Below, piece after piece: positions 56,713-64,000 of a stretch of DNA of 64,000 nucleotides (its first letter is position 1; each line of letters opens with the position of its first letter). The notes beneath the pieces are model-generated. The model was not told where the DNA came from and did not search any database. It saw only the letters and a program-made list of their open reading frames with translations. The position numbers and the translations under genes were made by a program. Source of the stretch: Stutzerimonas stutzeri (lineage in GTDB: Bacteria; Pseudomonadota; Gammaproteobacteria; Pseudomonadales; Pseudomonadaceae); contig DDVX01000013.1 in NCBI GenBank assembly GCA_002345575.1, positions 52,975 to 116,974 on the forward strand. The letters are read 5' to 3'.

Positions 56713-58863
56713 ATGGCGAAGACAGGCGGGCCGGCCACGGCAGAGGAAACAACCACTTCCAGCATTCCACTGCAGGTGGCTTCCGAGGATATCTGGGCGC
56801 AGAAATACCGCCTGACCAGCAAGGATGGCGCCGCAGTGGATGCCGACGTCGACGCCACCTGGCAGCGCGTTGCCCGGGCACTGGCCGAAGTGGAAGCACC
56901 TGATACTCGTGAGCTCTGGTATCAGCAGTTCCTTTGGGCGCTGCGCAATGGTGCCATTCCCGCCGGGCGAATCATTTCCAACGCCGGCGCGCAGGATTAC
57001 AAACCCGCCACTTCGACCATCAACTGCACCGTTTCCGGCACCATCGACGACTCGATGGACGAGATCCTCGGCAAGGTCCACGAGGCCGGGCTGACGCTCA
57101 AGGCCGGCTGTGGCATCGGCTACGAATTCAGCACCCTGCGTCCACGCGGCTCCTTCGTTTCAGGTGCCGGCGCGCACACCAGCGGGCCGCTGTCGTTCAT
57201 GGATATCTTCGACAAGATGTGCTTCACCGTCAGCTCCGCCGGCGGTCGCCGTGGCGCGCAGATGGGCACCTTCGACGTCGGCCATCCCGATGTGCGCGAA
57301 TTCATCCGCGCCAAGCGTGAGGATGGTCGCCTGCGCCAGTTCAACCTGAGTCTGTTGATCACCGACGAATTCATGCAGTCGGTCGAAGCTGACGGCGAAT
57401 GGCCCCTGATCTTCCCGCTGCACGTCAAGGAAAAGGCCGAGCTGGATCTGGACGATCCCGAGCAAGTGATCTGGCGCGAATGGCCGACCCACGAGGGCTA
57501 TATCGTCCGCGAAGACGGCCTGGTGGCCTGCAAGATCTACGGCAAGGTCAAGGCACGGCATCTGTGGGACATGATCATGGTCTCCACCTACGATTACGCC
57601 GAGCCGGGTTTCATCCTCATCGACCGCGTCAACCAGCTGAACAACAACTGGTGGTGCGAGGCGATCCGCGCGACCAACCCATGCGGCGAGCAGCCCCTGC
57701 CGCCCTACGGCTCCTGCCTGCTGGGCTCGATCAACCTGACCCGCTTCGTCATTGATCCCTTCGGCGAAGACGCGCGCTTCGACTGGGATAAATACCGCGA
57801 AGTGGTACGCCTGTTCACCCGCATGCTGGACAACGTGGTGGAGATCAACGGCCTGCCCCTGGCACGCCAGCGCCACGAGATCGAGCACAAGCGCCGTCAC
57901 GGTATGGGCTTCCTCGGCCTCGGCTCGGCGCTGACCCTGCTCAAGCTGCGCTACGGCAGCCCGGAAGCCTGCGTATTCACCGAAGAAGTTGCCCGTGAGA
58001 TGGCCCTGGTCGGCTGGCAGGTGGCGCTCGAGTTGTCCCGCGAGAAGGGCCCTGCGCCGCTGCTTGCCGAATCTTTCGAAGTCACCGCCGAGATGCTGCG
58101 CAAGCGCCCGGAAATGAAGAAGGACGGCTATCAGGTGGGCGACCAGGTGCCAGGCCGCGTGCTGCACGCCAAGTACTCGCGCTACATGCAGAAGATCGCC
58201 GAATACGCCCCTGAGCTGATCGAAGCGCTGGCCGAAGAAGGTGCGCGCTTTACCCACCACAGCTCCATCGCACCCACCGGCACCATCAGCCTGAGCCTGG
58301 CCAACAATGCCTCCAACGGCATCGAGCCGAGCTTCGCTCACCACTACTCGCGCAACCTGATCCGCGCTGGGCGCAAGGCCAAGGAAAAGATCGAGGTCTT
58401 CAGCTACGAGCTGCTGGCCTATCGCACGCTGGTCAACGAGCGCGCCAAACCGGGCTCCGTTGAGCCGGGCGAAAAGCTGCCAGATTACTTCATCACGGCG
58501 GACGACATCACCCCGACGCAGCACGTGGATATCCAGGCCGCCGCGCAAAAATGGGTCGACTCGTCGATTTCCAAAACCGCCAACGTCCCCACCGACTATC
58601 CCTTCGAGGCGTTCAAGGACATTTACCGCTACGCCTGGCGCCAGGGCCTCAAGGGCTGCACCACCTTCCGCTTCAACCCGGCAGCCTTCCAGGGCGTACT
58701 GGTCAAGGAATCGGATCTGGAAAAGACCCTCTACCGTTTCACCCTCGAAGACGGCAGCGTGGTCGAGCTCAAGGGCAATCAGGACGTGGAATACGACGGC
58801 GAAGTGAACAGCGCCGCCAACCTCTTCGATGCCCTCAAAGAAGGCTATTACGGCAAGTACTGA
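56713..58863 (+). CDS. nrdJa: Adenosylcobalamin-dependent ribonucleotide reductase, catalytic subunit (NrdJa)
   Basis: This 716-residue class II reductase makes deoxynucleotides with vitamin B12 as radical source and no oxygen need. The catalytic part has ISNAGAQDYKPATSTINC, SSAGGRRGAQMGT, the Cys-bearing NPCGEQPLPPYGSC and the ATP-cone-like N-terminus. The C-terminal Cys pair of one-chain NrdJ enzymes is missing here and is found in the next gene. P. aeruginosa has the same split. Confidence 0.95.
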   Translation: MAKTGGPATAEETTTSSIPLQVASEDIWAQKYRLTSKDGAAVDADVDATWQRVARALAEVEAPDTRELWYQQFLWALRNGAIPAGRIISNAGAQDYKPATSTINCTVSGTIDDSMDEILGKVHEAGLTLKAGCGIGYEFSTLRPRGSFVSGAGAHTSGPLSFMDIFDKMCFTVSSAGGRRGAQMGTFDVGHPDVREFIRAKREDGRLRQFNLSLLITDEFMQSVEADGEWPLIFPLHVKEKAELDLDDPEQVIWREWPTHEGYIVREDGLVACKIYGKVKARHLWDMIMVSTYDYAEPGFILIDRVNQLNNNWWCEAIRATNPCGEQPLPPYGSCLLGSINLTRFVIDPFGEDARFDWDKYREVVRLFTRMLDNVVEINGLPLARQRHEIEHKRRHGMGFLGLGSALTLLKLRYGSPEACVFTEEVAREMALVGWQVALELSREKGPAPLLAESFEVTAEMLRKRPEMKKDGYQVGDQVPGRVLHAKYSRYMQKIAEYAPELIEALAEEGARFTHHSSIAPTGTISLSLANNASNGIEPSFAHHYSRNLIRAGRKAKEKIEVFSYELLAYRTLVNERAKPGSVEPGEKLPDYFITADDITPTQHVDIQAAAQKWVDSSISKTANVPTDYPFEAFKDIYRYAWRQGLKGCTTFRFNPAAFQGVLVKESDLEKTLYRFTLEDGSVVELKGNQDVEYDGEVNSAANLFDALKEGYYGKY

Positions 58864-58918
58864 GCCGCCCCACCTGACCGTTAGCCGGGCGGTACGCCGA
58901 CCGGATGGAGAACACCAA

Positions 58919-59620
58919 ATGACAGTAAAGATCACTCAGCGCATCAAGGGCTTCAAGGTCATCGATGAAACCCTCGAACGCCCCCTGGCGACTGCCGAGC
59001 AGCAAGCCACCGGCAAGCCCGCCACCGTGGTGGAAATGGACGAGAGCTTACAGCGTCCCGAAACCCTGATCGGCATGACCTACAAGATCAAGTCGCCGCT
59101 GTTCGAGCATGCACTCTACGTCACCGTCAACGACATCGTGCTCAACGCTGGCACGCCCCATGAGCAGCGGCGCCCCTTCGAGATCTTCATCAACTCGAAG
59201 AACATGGACCACTTTCAGTGGATCGTGGCGCTGACCCGAATCATGTCTGCCGTGTTCCGCAAGGGCGGCGACTGCACTTTCCTGGTGGAAGAGCTGAAGG
59301 CGGTATTCGATCCACGTGGCGGCTACCTGAAGAAGGGTGGCGTCTACATGCCGTCCATCGTCGCCGAGATCGGCGGCGTGCTGGAACGCCATTTGATCGC
59401 CATCGGCATGCTCGAAGGACACGAGCTTGACGAGCACCAACTCAAGTACCTGGCGGAAAAGCGTGCCGCCTACGAAGCCAGCCAGGGTGCCGTGGCGCTG
59501 GAACCCGGCGACGGCTTCCCCGCTGGTGCGCAGCTGTGCAACAAGTGCAACACCCAGGCCGTAGTGCAGATGGACGGCTGCGCCACCTGTCTCAACTGCG
59601 GCAACTCCAAGTGCGGTTGA
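58919..59620 (+). CDS. nrdJb: Class II ribonucleotide reductase, second subunit (NrdJb)
   Basis: This 233-residue protein carries the C-terminal half of a class II reductase, including the redox Cys cluster LCNKCNTQAV and CATCLNCGNSKCG that reduces the active site. Earlier blocks are ITQRIKGFKVIDETLERPL and GGYLKKGGVYMPSIVAEIGG. GGAGAAC precedes the ATG. It lies 55 bases after nrdJa and should be co-transcribed. Confidence 0.94.
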   Translation: MTVKITQRIKGFKVIDETLERPLATAEQQATGKPATVVEMDESLQRPETLIGMTYKIKSPLFEHALYVTVNDIVLNAGTPHEQRRPFEIFINSKNMDHFQWIVALTRIMSAVFRKGGDCTFLVEELKAVFDPRGGYLKKGGVYMPSIVAEIGGVLERHLIAIGMLEGHELDEHQLKYLAEKRAAYEASQGAVALEPGDGFPAGAQLCNKCNTQAVVQMDGCATCLNCGNSKCG

Positions 59621-59643
59621 GCAAACGCCAGACGTTCGACGTA

Positions 59644-59722
59644 TGTAGGTTGGATTAGCCGAAGGCGTAATCCGACGAGCAAAGCCCGCTCGTCGGGTCG
59701 GTGAAGCGTGACCCGACCTACA
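59644..59722. repeat. Palindromic repeat after nrdJb
   Basis: TGTAGGTTGG and CCGACCTACA form imperfect inverted ends and GACGAGC/GCTCGTC pair inside. GGATTAGCCGAAGGCGTAAT is shared with the repeats near 25500 and 31860. The gap is 114 bases between converging genes. Confidence 0.72.
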
Positions 59723-59734
59723 AATCAGGCTTTT

Positions 59735-61108
59735 TCAGCTAACTACGCGATAGCAGGGCTCATAGGGACGCCCACCGGGCAGTTTCATCCGGTGTTGGGC
59801 GACGAAGGCCTGCAGAAGCGCGTCCAGCGGTTTCATGATTGCCGGGTCGCCGTGAATTTCGTAGCGACCGAACTGTTCGATGCGGCGGATGCCCTTGTCC
59901 TTCACGTTGCCGGCGACGATCCCGGAAAAGGCCCGGCGTAGATTGGCCGCAAGCTCGTGGGGCGGCACATCGCGGGTCAGCTGCAGGCTGGCCATGTTCT
60001 CGTGCGTGGGGTCGAAGGGGTGCTGGAAGCTTTCCTCGATCTTCAGCAGCCAGTTGAAATGGAAGGCGTCGTTGCGCTCGCAGCGGAAGTCCTTCACTGC
60101 CTTCAGTCCTTCGACCATCTGCCGGGCGACTTCCGCCGGGTTGTCGATGATGATCTGGTAACGCTGCTGGGCCGTCTCGCCCAGTGTGGCACCGACGAAT
60201 TCGTGCAGTTGCTGCAGATAGGGCGCCGCTTCGCTCGGACCGGTGAGAATGACCGGCAGCGGAATATCAGCATTGTCCGGATGCAGCAGGATGCCCAGCA
60301 GATAGAGGAATTCCTCCGCCGTGCCGACACCGCCAGGGAAGATGATGATGCCGTGGCCGATCCGCACGAACGCTTCCAGGCGCTTTTCGATATCCGGCAT
60401 GATCACCAGCTCGTTGACGATCGGGTTAGGCGCTTCGGCGGCGATGATCCCCGGTTCGGTCAGGCCCAGATAGCGCCCGCCCACCAGACGTTGCTTGGCG
60501 TGGGCGATGGTGGCGCCCTTCATCGGGCCTTTCATCACGCCTGGTCCGCAGCCGGTGCAGATATTCAGGTTGCGCAGGCCCAGCTCATGGCCGACGCGCT
60601 TGCTGTACTGGTATTCCTCGCTGCTGATCGAGTGCCCGCCCCAGCACACGGCCATGTTCGGCTCGGCGCCGGGGTGCAAGGTGCGGGCATTGCGCAACAG
60701 GTGAAACACATAGTCGGTGATGCCTTGGGACGTACTCAGGTCGATGCGCGTGCTGCACAGCTCGTTTTCCGTGTAGACGATGTCGCGCAGGGCGCTGAAG
60801 AGCATTTCGCGGGTGCTGGCGATCATATGGCCGTCGACGAAGGCATCGGCCGGTGCGTTGATCAGCTCCAGGCGCACGCCCCGGTCCTGCTGGTGGATGC
60901 GCACCTCGAAGTCCTCATAGGCTTCGAGGATGGTCTTGGCATTGTCGATATGCGCGCCGGTATTGAGGATCGCCAGGGCGCACTGGCGAAACAGCGCATA
61001 GGTGCTGCCCGATCCGGCTTCGCTCAACTGTTGGACTTCCCGTTGCGACAGCGTTTCCAGACTGCCCTTGGGGTGTACCGAGGCATCGATTACATAGCGT
61101 GAAGTCAT
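59735..61108 (-). CDS. ppnN: Nucleotide 5'-monophosphate nucleosidase PpnN (LOG family)
   Basis: This 457-residue enzyme hydrolyses nucleoside monophosphates to base and ribose-5-phosphate and is regulated by (p)ppGpp in E. coli. The LOG motif FPGGVGTAEEFL and CTGCGPGVMKGPMKGA are present, flanked by the N- and C-terminal regulatory domains (VIDASVHPKGSLETLS at the start, RRIEQFGRYEIHGDPAIM at the end). The ATG at 61108 is the family start. Confidence 0.93.
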   Translation of the reverse strand: MTSRYVIDASVHPKGSLETLSQREVQQLSEAGSGSTYALFRQCALAILNTGAHIDNAKTILEAYEDFEVRIHQQDRGVRLELINAPADAFVDGHMIASTREMLFSALRDIVYTENELCSTRIDLSTSQGITDYVFHLLRNARTLHPGAEPNMAVCWGGHSISSEEYQYSKRVGHELGLRNLNICTGCGPGVMKGPMKGATIAHAKQRLVGGRYLGLTEPGIIAAEAPNPIVNELVIMPDIEKRLEAFVRIGHGIIIFPGGVGTAEEFLYLLGILLHPDNADIPLPVILTGPSEAAPYLQQLHEFVGATLGETAQQRYQIIIDNPAEVARQMVEGLKAVKDFRCERNDAFHFNWLLKIEESFQHPFDPTHENMASLQLTRDVPPHELAANLRRAFSGIVAGNVKDKGIRRIEQFGRYEIHGDPAIMKPLDALLQAFVAQHRMKLPGGRPYEPCYRVVS

Positions 61109-61442
61109 TCTTGATTCCCTGAAGGCAATGCCGCCGGCCCGCAAGGGCACGGGTGCATCAGGATGGTGAGTGGCAAGGCTGTTGGCAGGTGCGTACTTCG
61201 CATATTCGTGTGGCCGGCCCAGCAGGAGCACGCCGGCAATGGCCAGGAAGACTCATCTTAACCGCACTCGTCGCAAGGTTCATAAGCGGAGAAGACAGAC
61301 ACTCGGCAGTGAGGAAGTGTTCCCCTCAGAAGGCGAACGGCAAGGCGCTGTGTAAATGCTGGCGCGCGCGGAGTAGAACCTGGCTGTAAAGCAACGCTGG
61401 AAGGCAGCCCATTCATGACGAGGGTTCTCGGCACGTCAGGTC
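61109..61442. other. 334-base gap with no recognised feature
   Basis: The gap lies between ppnN and the sigma54 activator gene, both on the minus strand. I see no hairpin with T-run, promoter or repeat; the short open frames do not look like proteins. The ppnN promoter must be here. Confidence 0.5.
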
Positions 61443-63335
61443 TCAAGGTCTGGTGATGCCATACCGTCGTAACTTGCGATACAGCGTATTGCGACTGATG
61501 CCGAGCTCTTCGGCGACCCGGCCCACATGCCAGTGCCTGGCTTGCAGGGTGGCGATCAGCACCTCACGTTCGGCACTGCCGAGCGGGTTTTCCGCCTCCT
61601 TCTGCTGAGCCGTTTGCGCCGGCATGACCGCTGTCACATCGCTCAAACTGATATGGCCGTCTTCGCAAAGCGCGACGAGCGTACGCAGCACGTTGCGCAT
61701 CTGCCGGATGTTGCCGGGCCAAGGGTGTTCCAGCAGGGCGAGCCGTGCACAGGCATCCATTTCGACGGGCTCCTCGCCCGCTTCGCGGGCCAGCAGATAC
61801 TCGAGCAGTGCCTCCTTGTCGTTGCGCTCGCGCAGCGCCGGCAGCTTGATGGTTAATCCGCCCAGACGGTAGTAGAGGTCCTCACGGAACAGCCCGTCGG
61901 CGACCAGCCCCAGAAGGTCGCGGTGGCTGGCGCTGATCAAGCGGATGTCCAATGTCTGGGATGTTACGGAGCCCAGCGGCGTTACCTGGCGTTCCTCCAG
62001 CACCCGCAACAGGCGTGCCTGCAGGGCAAGGGGCATATCGCCAATTTCGTCCAGGAAGAGCACACCTCCATTGGCCTGTTGCAGCTTGCCGACCATGCCT
62101 TCCTTGCGCGCGCCGGTGAAACTCCCGCCGCGAAAGCCGAACAGTTCGCTTTCGATCAGCGTCTCCGGTATTGCCGCACAGTTGAGCGCGACGAATGGCT
62201 TGTGCATGCGTGAACTGCTGCGGTGCAGTGCGGCAGCATAGACCTCCTTGCCGGTCCCGGTTTCACCGTGCAGTAGTACTGGCACATCGCGTTCCAGCAC
62301 CTTGAGCGCCCGGATGAAGTCGCTGCGCATCCGGCTATCGGCCAAACACAGGCCGTCGACCGCGGCGGGTACCGCGCGTGGCGCGGTGGGTATGGTACGC
62401 ATCTGCGGGCCGCGTAACTGGCCATGCAGCAAGTGGCCATCGAGCGTGCGCAACGGCCAACAGGCGCCGGGCTGGGGCCGGGACCGCTCCAGCAGCTCGT
62501 CCAGGCGAATGTCCAAGACCTTCTCCAGGTGCTGGCCAAGCAAGACGGCGCGGCTGGTTGCGAGCAGGTTCAGCCCGGTTTCGTTGACAGCGGTGATCTG
62601 CCCGCCCCCGTCGAACGCAAGCAGGCCCTCGCTGAGCAGGCCGATGTATTCCGGCTGCGCATGGAAACGCAGCAGGTAGTTACCTTCGCAATGCTGCAGA
62701 AAGAAGCAGCTTTCGATCAGCTTTGCCGAGAGGTTGGTCAGCGCCATGGTGTGGAAACGGCTCTGTCGCGACAGATCCTCACGCGCGGAAGATACGTTCA
62801 GGACCGCCAGCAGACCGCCGGCCGGGTCGAATACCGGGCTGGCCGAGCAAGTCAGGGAGGCGTGCTGACCGAGGAAATGTTCGTCGCGACGGATGGTCAG
62901 CGCCTGGCGTTCGACCAGACAGAGCCCGACACCGTTGGTGCCCTCTATAGCCTCGTCCCACACCGCGCCGAGCCAGAGACCGGCCCGCTGGAATTCGGGG
63001 CGCTCGGCCTCGTTCGCCACGCTGTCGATCACCACGCCGTGGGCATCGGTAAGCAGTACGGCGTGGCCGCTGCCGCCCAGCTGCTGATGCAGGCTGTTCA
63101 TTTGCCAGCGGGCGATGTCGATTACGTCATGCAGGCGTTCACGGTGGTCGGCCAGACGCGCCTGCTCGATCACGCTGGTGGGTCTGGGGCAAGCCGGATC
63201 GAGCTGATGCTGATCCAGGCAGCGGCGCCAGGAGCGAGCGATGGCAGGGTCCGCCGCGGGCCCATAGGTGGTCGCCAGGCCCTGCCCGAAGCTGAAAACC
63301 TGTTGTGCATGCTGGGTGATCAGTTGGGACACCAT
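61443..63335 (-). CDS. Sigma54-dependent activator of the AcoR family
   Basis: This 630-residue regulator has an N-terminal GAF-type sensory region (to about 300) that follows SWRRCLDQHQLDP, the AcoR-family lead. The AAA+ core has Walker A GETGTGKEVYA, Walker [11 protein letters not shown] and a loop that reads GGSFTGA in place of GAFTGA. A C-terminal Fis HTH follows (ELGISRNTLYRKLRR). The ATG at 63335 follows CGGAGAAA; a longer open frame is not conserved. It is divergent from the aldehyde dehydrogenase, whose gap holds a sigma54 promoter, so it probably controls it, as AcoR/EraR-type regulators do for acetaldehyde or ethanol oxidation. Confidence 0.86.
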   Translation of the reverse strand: MVSQLITQHAQQVFSFGQGLATTYGPAADPAIARSWRRCLDQHQLDPACPRPTSVIEQARLADHRERLHDVIDIARWQMNSLHQQLGGSGHAVLLTDAHGVVIDSVANEAERPEFQRAGLWLGAVWDEAIEGTNGVGLCLVERQALTIRRDEHFLGQHASLTCSASPVFDPAGGLLAVLNVSSAREDLSRQSRFHTMALTNLSAKLIESCFFLQHCEGNYLLRFHAQPEYIGLLSEGLLAFDGGGQITAVNETGLNLLATSRAVLLGQHLEKVLDIRLDELLERSRPQPGACWPLRTLDGHLLHGQLRGPQMRTIPTAPRAVPAAVDGLCLADSRMRSDFIRALKVLERDVPVLLHGETGTGKEVYAAALHRSSSRMHKPFVALNCAAIPETLIESELFGFRGGSFTGARKEGMVGKLQQANGGVLFLDEIGDMPLALQARLLRVLEERQVTPLGSVTSQTLDIRLISASHRDLLGLVADGLFREDLYYRLGGLTIKLPALRERNDKEALLEYLLAREAGEEPVEMDACARLALLEHPWPGNIRQMRNVLRTLVALCEDGHISLSDVTAVMPAQTAQQKEAENPLGSAEREVLIATLQARHWHVGRVAEELGISRNTLYRKLRRYGITRP

Positions 63336-63519
63336 TGTTGTTTCTCCGCAGCAGGTCGAGGGCAGGTAAGCACCCTGTTCAGGCGTGATCGTCACCTCTA
63401 TGGGTAACGGAAACGGTACAAAGTGTCACCCCCGACCATGGCGAATGTGGCACAAGCCGGTGCTGCGCCGGATGCGTGGGTCGCTCTTCAGGCCAGGTAT
63501 CGCAAGGCTTTGCGCGGTC

Positions 63520-63535
63520 TGGCCTGCCTCTTGCT
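63520..63535 (+). promoter_or_regulatory. Sigma54 promoter of the aldehyde dehydrogenase gene
   Basis: TGGCCTGCCTCTTGCT has GG and GC 10 bases apart and an intact TTGCT, fitting the -24/-12 consensus. It lies 55 bases before the ATG, opposite the divergent activator gene. Confidence 0.75.
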
Positions 63536-63589
63536 CTGGTAGACGGACGGTATCGCCGTTCACAACAACAAAAGGTCAGGAGAACCACC

Positions 63590-64000
63590 ATGCGTTATGT
63601 ATCCCCCGGCACCCAGGGTGCGCTGTTCGAGCTGCAGGCCCGCTACGGCAACTACATCGGTGGCGAGTTCGTCGAACCCGTCAAAGGGCAATACTTCGCA
63701 AACACCAGCCCCGTGGACGGCTCGCTCATCGGCGAATTCCCCCGTTCCGACGCCGCCGACGTCGACAAGGCGCTGGACGCCGCCCACGCCGCCGCAGATG
63801 CCTGGGGTAAGACTTCGGTGCAGGATCGTTCGCTGGTCCTGCTGAAGATCGCCGACCGCATCGAAGCCAACCTGGAAAAGCTCGCCGTTGCCGAAACCTG
63901 GGACAACGGCAAGGCCGTGCGCGAAACCCTGAACGCCGACATCCCTCTGGCTGCTGACCACTTCCGTTACTTCGCCGGTTGCCTGCGCGCCCAGGAAGGC
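63590..64000 (+). CDS. exaC: NAD-dependent aldehyde dehydrogenase, 5' part (ExaC/AcoD-like)
   Basis: The first 137 residues are inside the window: [40 protein letters not shown], and [20 protein letters not shown], which is typical of the acetaldehyde-oxidising AldA/AcoD/ExaC class. The catalytic Cys and NAD site lie beyond the window end. RBS AGGAG precedes the ATG. The sigma54 promoter and divergent AcoR-type activator fit an inducible alcohol or acetoin degradation enzyme. Confidence 0.88.
   Translation, partial: MRYVSPGTQGALFELQARYGNYIGGEFVEPVKGQYFANTSPVDGSLIGEFPRSDAADVDKALDAAHAAADAWGKTSVQDRSLVLLKIADRIEANLEKLAVAETWDNGKAVRETLNADIPLAADHFRYFAGCLRAQEG

Noticed and set aside
57160..58935. 591-codon minus-strand open frame opposite nrdJa
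   Set aside because: It is a reverse-frame shadow of a well-conserved gene, caused by high GC at third codon positions.
63460..63478. TGGCACAAGCCGGTGCT as a sigma54 promoter
   Set aside because: GG and GC are 11 bases apart instead of 10; the element at 63520 has correct spacing.

Overview
The window is a GC-rich bacterial chromosome segment from a Pseudomonas. Gene order around thiI-typA, glnA, ntrBC, hslVU, ubiE-ubiJ-ubiB, hisIE, tatABC, metNIQ, znuABC-zur and split nrdJa-nrdJb is the order known from P. aeruginosa. The chromosomal integron remnant points to the stutzeri/alcaligenes/mendocina side of the genus. No rRNA, tRNA, CRISPR array or complete insertion sequence was seen.

Layout. 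1-3668: the end of a PhoQ-like sensor kinase, a DUF1456 protein and a chemoreceptor with an intracellular C-terminal sensor domain. 3878-10586: a variable locus with a WYL regulator, a short tandem repeat, a tightly overlapping three-gene operon (two dynamin-like GTPases and a coiled-coil membrane protein), a decayed HEPN-type gene and two very small genes. 10756-15146: truC, a RAYT transposase remnant, then a degenerate chromosomal integron with three cassettes on the minus strand, three attC sites, an attI-like core site and an internally deleted intI that still has a LexA-box promoter. 15221-26694: a lipoprotein, typA, thiI, glnA, a DUF4124 pair, ntrBC and trmL, with recognisable NtrC/sigma54 sites. 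27038-32316: a YdeP-type molybdoenzyme, heat-shock protease hslVU and DUF971. 32564-41073: an HBM-type chemoreceptor at the place where P. aeruginosa carries the pha cluster, then ubiquinone, histidine and Tat genes, rsmE and UPF0158. 41097-47646: dtd, pip, a methyltransferase, and a compact six-gene fatty-acid/polyketide-like operon with its own ABC exporter. 47881-64000: metNIQ, katE, the zinc uptake operon and zur, the split B12-dependent ribonucleotide reductase, ppnN, and a sigma54 activator divergent from an aldehyde dehydrogenase.

Two loci are the best candidates for little-described systems. One is the WYL plus paired dynamin-like GTPase operon, probably defence or membrane remodelling. 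The other is the operon of hotdog dehydratase, ABC exporter, ACP, ketosynthase and Cys-less ketosynthase-like protein, probably making and exporting an acyl or polyene product. The integron remnant, with an FRG-domain cassette and a broken but still SOS-controlled integrase, is the clearest evolutionary story. Dispersed palindromic repeats (REP-like and MITE-like) sit in many intergenic gaps.
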